This document shows, one piece after another, positions 20,981 to 28,569 of a DNA stretch of 42,164 nt. The notes below the pieces were generated by a model. The model was not told the origin of the DNA, ran no database searches, and saw only the letters and a program-made list of their open reading frames with translations. Position 1 is the first letter of the stretch, and the number at the start of each line of letters is the position of its first letter. The translations under genes were made by a program, and so were the position numbers. The stretch comes from Candidatus Avimonoglobus intestinipullorum (GTDB lineage: Bacteria > Bacillota > Clostridia > UBA1381), in assembly GCA_018714645.1 (NCBI GenBank), contig DVND01000189.1:1-42164 (forward strand), read 5' to 3'.

Positions 20981-22330
20981 TCACTTGCCCACGCAAAAAT
21001 TATGGAAGATGGCGGCAACAATCTCTTCTGATACAGTCTCCCCCGTGATTTCCCCCAACGCCTCAATGGCGATATTGATGTCAATGGAAACAATGTCCTG
21101 CGGCATCCCTGCCGAAAGCGCCTCCGCCGCGCGGACAAGCGCCGCTTCCGCCGCCGCCAGCGCCGCCACATGCCGCATATTGGTCACGATGGCGCCGTGA
21201 TTGCCGCCGATATCGCCCAGGGCATACAATTCTCTGATTTTGGCGGCGAGTTCATCCGCGCCCTCGCCGGTCTTGGCGGACATATACACCGCGCCCTCCA
21301 CTGCCGGCGCCGCGCCGCCGATATCCGTTTTGTTCACAACGATAATCCGTTTCCTGCCGCTGGTGCGCGCCAGCAGCTCCTCATCCTCTTCGTCTATCCC
21401 TGCCGCCGCGTCCAACAGTACCAGCAGCAGTTCCGCTTCGTCCATGGAACGCAGCGACCGCTCCACGCCGATTTTCTCCACCACGTCCTCCGTCTGCCGG
21501 ATGCCCGCAGTATCCATCAGGCGCAGCATCACGCCGTCCAGGTCGATATATTCCTCAACCACGTCCCGCGTCGTCCCCGCAATGTCGGTCACAATGGAAC
21601 GTTCCTCCCGCGCCAGCCGGTTTAAAAGCGACGATTTCCCCACATTGGGCTTGCCCACAATGGCCGTGGAAATCCCATCGCGGATGATTTTTCCGCTGCT
21701 GGCTGTCCGCAGCAGCTTTTGCACCTGTGCCAGACTGCCCGCCAGCACCTGCTGCATCTCCTCCGGCGTCACATCCTCCAAATCCTCATCCGGATAATCG
21801 ATGGCCACCTGCATCCCCGCGGCCAGCCGCACCAGCGCGCTGCGTATCTCCCCGATCTCCGCGGCAAGGCCGCCCCCCGCCTGAGAAATCGCATTTTTCT
21901 GCGCCAGCTCTGTTTTTGCGTTGATGATATCGATGACCGCTTCCGCCTGGGACAGGTCAATCCGCCCATTCAAAAAAGCGCGCTTGGTAAATTCGCCCGC
22001 TTCCGCCGGAACCGCCCCCGCCTCGATCAAAGCGCGCAGCACCCTGCGCGGCGCCTGCATGCCGCCATGGGTGCTCACCTCGACCACATCCTCCCGGGTA
22101 AACGTCCGCGGCGCGCGCATAACGCTCACCAGCACCTCGTCGATGACTTCCCCGTCCCGGTCAATCATATGCCCATAGTGCACCGTATGCGTCAAGGCCT
22201 CCGAAAGCCTGTCCTTTCCCTTGAACACACGGTCCGCAATCTCCACGGCTTCCGCCCCGCTTATACGGATAACGGCAATTCCGCCCGTCCCAGCCGGGGT
22301 AGAAATTGCCGCAATCGTCTTTTGCTTCAT
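20981..22330 (-). CDS. mnmE: tRNA modification GTPase MnmE
   Basis: TIAAISTPAGTGGIAVIRISG, GKPNVGKSSLLNRL, C-terminal FCVGK. Confidence 0.97.
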   Translation of the reverse strand: MKQKTIAAISTPAGTGGIAVIRISGAEAVEIADRVFKGKDRLSEALTHTVHYGHMIDRDGEVIDEVLVSVMRAPRTFTREDVVEVSTHGGMQAPRRVLRALIEAGAVPAEAGEFTKRAFLNGRIDLSQAEAVIDIINAKTELAQKNAISQAGGGLAAEIGEIRSALVRLAAGMQVAIDYPDEDLEDVTPEEMQQVLAGSLAQVQKLLRTASSGKIIRDGISTAIVGKPNVGKSSLLNRLAREERSIVTDIAGTTRDVVEEYIDLDGVMLRLMDTAGIRQTEDVVEKIGVERSLRSMDEAELLLVLLDAAAGIDEEDEELLARTSGRKRIIVVNKTDIGGAAPAVEGAVYMSAKTGEGADELAAKIRELYALGDIGGNHGAIVTNMRHVAALAAAEAALVRAAEALSAGMPQDIVSIDINIAIEALGEITGETVSEEIVAAIFHNFCVGK

Positions 22331-22807
22331 TTATTTGTTCATCCCTTTTTTCTCATCTATCAATTTCTGCAGCTCTGCCATAAACGCCTCGATATCCGCA
22401 AAATGCTTATGCACCGACGCAAACCGCACATACGCCACCTCGTCCAGCTCCTTCAGATGATCCATGACCCGCTCCCCAACTTCGGTGCTGGTCACTTCCT
22501 TCGCCATGGACTGGTACAGCTCGCTTTCGATATCATCCGTCACCTTTTCCATCTGCGCCAGGGATATCGGCCGCTTCTCACAGGCCCGGATGATCCCCCG
22601 CAGCACCTTTTCCCGGTCGTACTGCTGGCGCGAATTATCCTGCTTGATCACCGCCAGCGAAACGGTTTCCAGTTTTTCATAGGTGGTGAACCGTTTCTGG
22701 CAGCGCAGGCATTCCCGCCGCCGCCGGATGGCATACCCCTCCTCCGTCGGCCTGGAATCAATGACTTTTCCTTCTTCAAATCCGCAATATGGACATTTCA
22801 TCCCCAT
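22331..22807 (-). CDS. nrdR: Transcriptional repressor NrdR
   Basis: [42 protein letters not shown]. Confidence 0.97.
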   Translation of the reverse strand: MGMKCPYCGFEEGKVIDSRPTEEGYAIRRRRECLRCQKRFTTYEKLETVSLAVIKQDNSRQQYDREKVLRGIIRACEKRPISLAQMEKVTDDIESELYQSMAKEVTSTEVGERVMDHLKELDEVAYVRFASVHKHFADIEAFMAELQKLIDEKKGMNK

Positions 22808-22884
22808 GCACCCCGCTTCCTGCTTGTATTATATATGAACTATTATTATTTTTCAATGACAGAATGATTACAATCCCATGACAA

Positions 22885-23919
22885 TTAATAGGTAATCCAT
22901 ACAGATTTATCCATTTGCCTCCATTCCACGGACGCCCCAAAATATTCCAGCACACGCACCGGCAGATACGTGGTATCGTAGATCAGCACAGGGGCCGGGG
23001 TCACGGTGTACACCGTGTCGTTGACCAACAGCTCCGCCCCGTCGAACACCGCTGTCAGCCCCTCTCCCACAATGATGACGCTTCCGGTCTCCCCGTCCCA
23101 CACGACGTCGCAGCCCATGGCCTCCCCCACCGCACGGATGGGCACCATGGTGGTATCGTTCAATAGCACCGACGGGCTCTCAAAGGACAGCGGCGTCCCA
23201 TTTACATAGATATCCACTGTATCCTCCGCCGTTTCCAGACGCTGGATCAGCCGCTCCACCGCCGCGCCGCTGAAATCCGCCGGGGTGATGTCCTGTGCCT
23301 GCTTCCGGTAATGGGCGTCTAACTGGCGGAAATACCCTTCCGATATGGTCTCGCCATTCAACTGATAGTAATATACCGTCTCATAATCTTGTTCATACCA
23401 GCTGCTCCGCAGGTTGGAAACCTCTTTCCACACACCGTCCATATAGGTGGAAAAAGAATACGTCGCCGCCAGCCACTCCGATTCGTCAAAGGTCTCCAGA
23501 TAGGTATAGCCAAAATCCTGGGGACACAGGCTCACGCGGATCATGGATGCAATGGAGTCCGTGCTGCTGACCGGCGCGTTTACCAGCTGGCGCGCGCTCC
23601 CGTTCTCATATCCCCACACCGCATACCGGTACTGATAGATCGTCCCCTCATAGCTCTCGGAACGGGGGATGCCGTACATATAGAACAGCTCCTCCTGCCC
23701 GTCGCCGTTAAAATCGACCAGCGCTGCATATGCGACGCCGCCGCGGTCGTAATAATCCCAGTAGTCCTCCGTATCCTCATACAGCCCGCATTCCTCCACC
23801 GCCACCCGCAGCCGCCCTGCAAAGGCATGGTACGGCGCGGCGTCCTTCGCAGAAGCGGCGCATATGCACAGCATGGCCCCTGCAATACAGGCCAGCAGGC
23901 CCGCCATTTTCTTTATCAT
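22885..23919 (-). CDS. Secreted protein with C-terminal copper-amine-oxidase-N-like (stalk) domain
   Basis: Signal peptide; DFNGDGQEELFYMYG; C-terminal IYVNGTPLSFESPSVLLNDTTMVPIRAVGEAMGCDVVWD. Confidence 0.8.
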   Translation of the reverse strand: MIKKMAGLLACIAGAMLCICAASAKDAAPYHAFAGRLRVAVEECGLYEDTEDYWDYYDRGGVAYAALVDFNGDGQEELFYMYGIPRSESYEGTIYQYRYAVWGYENGSARQLVNAPVSSTDSIASMIRVSLCPQDFGYTYLETFDESEWLAATYSFSTYMDGVWKEVSNLRSSWYEQDYETVYYYQLNGETISEGYFRQLDAHYRKQAQDITPADFSGAAVERLIQRLETAEDTVDIYVNGTPLSFESPSVLLNDTTMVPIRAVGEAMGCDVVWDGETGSVIIVGEGLTAVFDGAELLVNDTVYTVTPAPVLIYDTTYLPVRVLEYFGASVEWRQMDKSVWITY

Positions 23920-23989
23920 TTGCAATGCTCCTTCCAAACGGATATAGAAACCATGCGTATTTTAACATAAATTTCCCATCTTTGCAACT

Positions 23990-24247
23990 CTAAAATTGCC
24001 GCACAATATCCAGTCCGTCCAGCCGCACAAGCACGATTTCCGGCCCGATGGCCACAATCCTGTCCCAAGGGACGACATAGTCGTTCTTTTTGCCAAACAT
24101 GCCCAGCATCCCGCTTTTATTGGGGATAATAATGGAATTGATTTTCCCCGTTTCAAAATCCACATCCACGTCGTAGATATAGCCCAGGCGTTCCGCATTG
24201 GCAACGTTGATGACTTCCCGCTGTTTTAAATCGCATGCTCTGATCAT
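23990..24247 (-). CDS. YlmC/YmxH family PRC-barrel protein (sporulation-associated)
   Basis: MIRACDLKQREVINVANAERLGYIYDVDVDFETGKINSIIIP. Confidence 0.85.
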   Translation of the reverse strand: MIRACDLKQREVINVANAERLGYIYDVDVDFETGKINSIIIPNKSGMLGMFGKKNDYVVPWDRIVAIGPEIVLVRLDGLDIVRQF

Positions 24248-24361
24248 TTCATACCACCTCAGTTTATTGTATGAGCTCACAAAGGCGGATATACTGGATG
24301 GGTGTCCGTTTATTCTGCGGACAGACTGGTTTTGGCCTTTATCTATCCGCTTTGTAAAAAC

Positions 24362-24544
24362 AGGCGGGGTGGTTTCGCCCCCGCCTATCCATTTTATATT
24401 TGTTGGCGGGCCAGTTCCGGCCCCCGCCATGAAGTCTTATTCCCTGAATTTATTTTCCCCATCCCCTCGGGGTACTTTTCCTCGGGCAGGAAAAGTACCC
24501 AAAAGTGCCTTTTTATGCGCGCCTCAGGTAAAAAGTGATTTTCC
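24362..24544 (-). repeat. Left copy of a modular hairpin-rich intergenic repeat, inverted relative to the right copy
   Basis: Reverse complement shares ACTTTTTACCTGAGGCGCG, GGAAAATAAATTCAGGGAATAA, CATGGCGGGG, GAAACCACCCCGCC and CTGGCCCGCCAACAA-TATAAAATGGAT with 25386-25666. Confidence 0.85.
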
Positions 24545-24599
24545 TTCCGTTTTGTTTGTCCTTCCATTGAAGGGAGGGGTGGGGTGCAAACATAAAAAA

Positions 24600-24618
24600 G
24601 CAGGCATCCCCTGCCTTT
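24600..24618 (-). terminator. Putative terminator of the minus-strand RHH gene
   Basis: (A)6-GCAGG-catc-CCTGC-(T)5 around 24594-24619. Confidence 0.6.
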
Positions 24619-24909
24619 TTACCTATACTTTTTAAACCGTTTTCGATATTCCTGCAGCTGTTCTTCTGTAATTTCTCCATGTTCTTTTTCATGTAGGATA
24701 ACCAGTTCTTCAATCATCATTATAAAAAAATCTTTCACTCTCATTTTACGCTTCCCAATTTTCCAGCCATCTATACTGTATTTAAACTTTTCATAAAGGT
24801 CTCTATCAACGTCCACTTGTACGGTTACACATGGTTTCTCCATATTTTTTATTATTTCTTCATACAGTTCCCGACTTTTCTGTTCCTCTTCGCGTTCCTT
24901 ATTTTCCAT
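24619..24909 (-). CDS. Putative ribbon-helix-helix-like DNA-binding protein
   Basis: VTVQVDVDRDLYEKFKYSIDGWKIGKRKMRVKDFFIMMIEELV; RBS GGGAGGTG before ATG 24909. Confidence 0.6.
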   Translation of the reverse strand: MENKEREEEQKSRELYEEIIKNMEKPCVTVQVDVDRDLYEKFKYSIDGWKIGKRKMRVKDFFIMMIEELVILHEKEHGEITEEQLQEYRKRFKKYR

Positions 24910-25041
24910 CTTGTTCACCTCCCTTCACACTATAACATACTTTTTTATAAATTACAATAGTTTTCTATTATAATTACAATGGATATCCAATGTATATTTC
25001 CAATGTTTTTTGCATTAAGATATATATGAGAGGTGATTGAA
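24910..25041. promoter_or_regulatory. AT-rich divergent promoter/operator region between two RHH genes
   Basis: Palindrome TGGATATCCA at 24980-24989 and repeated CCAATG at 24987-24992 and 25000-25005. Confidence 0.45.
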
Positions 25042-25209
25042 ATGGCTTTTGAATTAAAAGACTTCAATAAAAAATATCCTAAAATAACAAAGTCTGTGTA
25101 TCTTCCCGAAGAACTTGCAAAAAAGATAGAAGAAATGGCTGCTAAACATGGTACAACATTCAGCGGTGTTATTGTAAGTATGATAGAATATTGTTTAGAT
25201 GGAAAATAA
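25042..25209 (+). CDS. 55-aa ribbon-helix-helix (CopG/Arc-like) protein
   Basis: MAFELKDFNKKYPKITKSVYLPEELAKKIEEMAAKHGTTFSGVIVSMIEYCLDGK; GAGAGGTG RBS; not in the supplied ORF track. Confidence 0.8.
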   Translation: MAFELKDFNKKYPKITKSVYLPEELAKKIEEMAAKHGTTFSGVIVSMIEYCLDGK

Positions 25210-25223
25210 TTTTATTCCCCTTT

Positions 25224-25283
25224 GCCCCATTGGCGCGCCGGCGGACTCCACCGGCGCGCCCTGTCGCATCGGGTGGGGCTTTT
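25224..25283 (+). terminator. Nested hairpin with 10-bp perfect inner stem, then TTTT
   Basis: GCCCCA ... GGCGCGCCGG-CGGACTCCA-CCGGCGCGCC ... TGGGGC-TTTT. Confidence 0.6.
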
Positions 25284-25385
25284 GTTACGGCGTTTGTTGC
25301 TTCGCAACACGCCTACAACGCTAAAGCGTTGTTCAGAATGTCAAAATTTGTTTTTTCCGAGCGCTCCGCAGAGCGCATAAAATCA

Positions 25386-25666
25386 GGAAAAACCACTTTT
25401 TACCTGAGGCGCGGAGTAGCTGTCCGCAGGACGGGCGCTTTTGGTACCTTTTCTCGCTCGTGAGAAAAGGTACTCGTGGGGATAAGGAAAATAAATTCAG
25501 GGAATAAAATTGCATGGCGGGGGTCGAAACCACCCCGCCCGTTTTTTATAACGCGGAGAAAGGGAAAGCTTTTCAAGATCAAATTACCCGACGAGGCCGA
25601 AACTGGCCCGCCAACAACTATAAAATGGATCGGCAGGGGTTGAAACAGCCTGCCAACAACTATAAA
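25386..25666 (+). repeat. Right copy of the modular hairpin-rich intergenic repeat
   Basis: Includes GTACCTTTTCTC-GCTCGT-GAGAAAAGGTAC, GGCGGGG..GAAAC..CCCCGCC, GGCC-GAAACT-GGCC..AACAACTATAAAATGGAT, GGCAGG..GAAAC..CCTGCC-AACAACTATAAA. Confidence 0.85.
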
Positions 25667-25716
25667 CAGCCCTGTCAAATTGGAACCCCAACAAAAAAGA
25701 AGCAGTCCCCTGCCTC

Positions 25717-26643
25717 TTAAAACCCGGCCTCTGTGATGCGTTCCATCGCCCGGTCTGCCAGCCCTTCTCCGGCTTTCAGCCAATAGATCCGTTTTTCGCG
25801 CCGGAACCAGGTCATCTGCCGCTTTGCATACCGGCGGGAATCCCGTTGGATAATACGGACTGTTTCTGCCTTCGTCGCAAATCCGCGGAGATAATTCAGC
25901 ACCTGCCTGTATCCAATCCCCTGCATGGACAGCATCGCCTTGCGGTATCCCATCCCCGCCAGCTTCCGCACCTCGTCGAACAGCCCTGCTTCCACCATCA
26001 GCTCCACGCGCTTGTCAATGCGCGCATATAATTCCGCCCGCTCCCACTCCACCGCGAGAAACAGCGGCGCGTACCGGCTTTCCTTTTGTTTCGTCTCCTC
26101 CTGATGCGCCGAAATCGGCGTGCCTGTCATCAAATAAAACTCAATCGCACGGATGATCCTGCGCCGGTTATTCGGATGCAGCCGCTCTGCCGAAGCGGGA
26201 TCAAATCCCTGCAGCAGCTCCATCAGCGCCTCCGCGCCCTGCACATCTGCAATATATTGCAGCATCCCGCGCAGTTCCGGATCCCCGTCATCTTTTCTAA
26301 ACGCCACATCGTTAATAAACGCTTCGATATAAAGCCCCGTCCCGCCTGCAAGGATCGGAAGCTTTCCGCGGTTGTGGATGTCTGCGGCGGCCTGATGCGC
26401 CAGTTCCACAAATTCCGCAACGGAAAACGGCGCGCCGGGGTCTAAAAAATCCATCAAATGATGGGGGATGCCGGCCCGTTCCTCCGGCGTAGGCTTTGCG
26501 GTCCCGATATCCATGTATTTATAAATCTGCATGCTGTCAGCGGAGATAATCTCCCCATCCAGCCGTTTCGCCAGCTCCACCGCCAGCGCGGTCTTGCCGG
26601 AAGCAGTCGGCCCCGCGACCACAATTACAGGTATCTTCTCCAT
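25717..26643 (-). CDS. miaA: tRNA dimethylallyltransferase MiaA
   Basis: VVAGPTASGKTALAVELAKRLDGEIISADSMQIYKYMDIGTAKP. Confidence 0.97.
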   Translation of the reverse strand: MEKIPVIVVAGPTASGKTALAVELAKRLDGEIISADSMQIYKYMDIGTAKPTPEERAGIPHHLMDFLDPGAPFSVAEFVELAHQAAADIHNRGKLPILAGGTGLYIEAFINDVAFRKDDGDPELRGMLQYIADVQGAEALMELLQGFDPASAERLHPNNRRRIIRAIEFYLMTGTPISAHQEETKQKESRYAPLFLAVEWERAELYARIDKRVELMVEAGLFDEVRKLAGMGYRKAMLSMQGIGYRQVLNYLRGFATKAETVRIIQRDSRRYAKRQMTWFRREKRIYWLKAGEGLADRAMERITEAGF

Positions 26644-28550
26644 CAGATAATCCTTCCAAATTCCTTTTCCAGTTCCTTCTCGCTCATGGTAATTACAATG
26701 GGCCGCCCGTGGGGGCAGGTATTGATGTTTTCCAAAGACAGCACCGCTTCTACCAGCGCCTCCAGCTCGCGCATGTTCATAGGATGGTTCGCTTTGATTG
26801 CCGCCTTGCAGGCAATGGTGTACAGCAGCCGTTCATCCCGGGCGGTAATCACATCCCGTTTGTTTTCGCCGATATTGGTCAGCAGTTCCACAACCAATTG
26901 CCGCAGTTCGTCTTCGTCCACCGCCTTTGGCGTCGCACGGATGATTACAGAGCGGTCCCCGAATTCCTCCATCTCGAACCCCATCTCTGCAAACAGGCCT
27001 GCATTTTCACAATATAACGCATACTCCACCGCAGACAGCTCCACAATCACAGGTGTCAAAAGCATCTGCGGGTGGATTTCCCGCTTTGCGAGCTCCGCCT
27101 TCAATTCCTCAAACTTCAGCCGTTCATGGGCCGCGTGCTGGTCAATAATCAGCAGCTCTTCTCCGCGTTCCGCCAGCACATAGGTGTCAAATACCTGCCC
27201 AATCACCCGCACCGGCATATCCTTCTGCGGAGCCGGAACCACTTCCGGCTCCGGAACGGGCGCAGGCTCCTGCTGTACAGGCGGCGCCGTCTGTTCCAGC
27301 CGCGCACGCATCTGCTCCATATAGCGGTCGATTTGCGCGGCCTGTTCCTGCTTCCTTTGAAAATATTCCGCAGAATGTTCCAAATTATACGTACCCAAAT
27401 CCGGCTGGCGCTTGGGCTTTGCCGTGGTGGTCATCCGCTCCTCCACCGCCTCCGGCAGCGGGTCGCGCCAGTTTTTTGGCAGTTCCAGCTCCACCTGCCC
27501 CTTCACTTTTGCCGTATCCGCCGTAAAAGGCGGCTCCGGCCGCTCCACCGCCGGCCGGGATGCATCTGCAAACAGTGTGTTCTTCACCGCATGATACACG
27601 GCGCGGTAAATCATGCTGTCGTCAGAAAATTTCACCTCTAACTTTGTCGGATGGACGTTGATATCGATCTGGGCCGGGTCTACCTCGATATTCAGCGCAG
27701 CTACCGGGAACTTTCCAATCATGATACGGTTTTTAAATGCTTCTTCCAGCGCGCGGACCATCATGGGGCTCTTGATATACCGCTTATTGACAAAAAAGCT
27801 CTGATACGTGCGGTTGGGCCGCGCGGCCTCGCCTTTGCCGACCACGCCCGACACCCGCACGCCGCCGTCCTCATAGGCGACTGCCAGCGCCGCTTTTGCA
27901 TACTGCTTCCCATACACCGCATAAATACAATTTTCCAGTTTGTTGTCGCCCGCTGAGAACAGTTGTTCTTTTCCGTTATTCATAAACCGAAACGATATTT
28001 CAGGCCGCGCCAAAATAAACCGCGTCATGATATCCGCTATATGCGCGGCCTCCGTGGCGTCTTTTTTCAAAAATTTCATGCGGGCGGGCATGTTGAAAAA
28101 TAAATTGCGCACAATCAGCGTTGTCCCGTCGGCGGTTCCCGCCTCCTCACAGTTGACAATGTCCCCGCCGGAGCAGATGACATGCGCGCCCATCTCATCC
28201 CCGCGGCGCTTTGTGAACAAATCGATCTGCGCCACCGCGCCGATGCTGGATAACGCCTCCCCGCGGAAGCCCAGCGTATGGATGGCCTCCAAATCCTTGG
28301 CCGTATGGATTTTGCTGGTGGCATGGCGCAGGAACGCAATGCGCGCGTCCTCCAATTCCATGCCGCAGCCGTTGTCTGCCACACGGATATAAGTATTGCC
28401 GCCGTTCTTGATTTCCACGGTGATCGCCGTCGCGCCTGCATCGATGCTGTTTTCCACCAGCTCCTTGACAACGGACGCCGGCCGTTCCACAACCTCGCCC
28501 GCAGCAATCTGGTTGGAAACCTCTGTGCTCAACACATTGATAACGCCCAT
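26643..28550 (-). CDS. mutL: DNA mismatch repair protein MutL
   Basis: INVLSTEVSNQIAAGEVVERPASVVKELVENSIDAGA, GFRGEALSSI. Confidence 0.97.
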   Translation of the reverse strand: MGVINVLSTEVSNQIAAGEVVERPASVVKELVENSIDAGATAITVEIKNGGNTYIRVADNGCGMELEDARIAFLRHATSKIHTAKDLEAIHTLGFRGEALSSIGAVAQIDLFTKRRGDEMGAHVICSGGDIVNCEEAGTADGTTLIVRNLFFNMPARMKFLKKDATEAAHIADIMTRFILARPEISFRFMNNGKEQLFSAGDNKLENCIYAVYGKQYAKAALAVAYEDGGVRVSGVVGKGEAARPNRTYQSFFVNKRYIKSPMMVRALEEAFKNRIMIGKFPVAALNIEVDPAQIDINVHPTKLEVKFSDDSMIYRAVYHAVKNTLFADASRPAVERPEPPFTADTAKVKGQVELELPKNWRDPLPEAVEERMTTTAKPKRQPDLGTYNLEHSAEYFQRKQEQAAQIDRYMEQMRARLEQTAPPVQQEPAPVPEPEVVPAPQKDMPVRVIGQVFDTYVLAERGEELLIIDQHAAHERLKFEELKAELAKREIHPQMLLTPVIVELSAVEYALYCENAGLFAEMGFEMEEFGDRSVIIRATPKAVDEDELRQLVVELLTNIGENKRDVITARDERLLYTIACKAAIKANHPMNMRELEALVEAVLSLENINTCPHGRPIVITMSEKELEKEFGRII

Positions 28551-28569
28551 GCATCCCACCGCCTTTCTT

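Noticed and set aside
21719-22867. 382-aa ORF antisense to mnmE/nrdR
   Set aside because: Spans two well-identified genes on the opposite strand with no domain evidence.
24619-25209. RHH pair as a type II toxin-antitoxin module
   Set aside because: Both proteins look like DNA-binding antitoxin/repressor types, are divergent rather than co-directional, and no toxin-like ORF is adjacent.
25516-25666. Repeated hairpin modules considered as a CRISPR array
   Set aside because: Spacing is irregular, stems vary between units, spacers are the conserved part rather than unique, and no cas genes are present.
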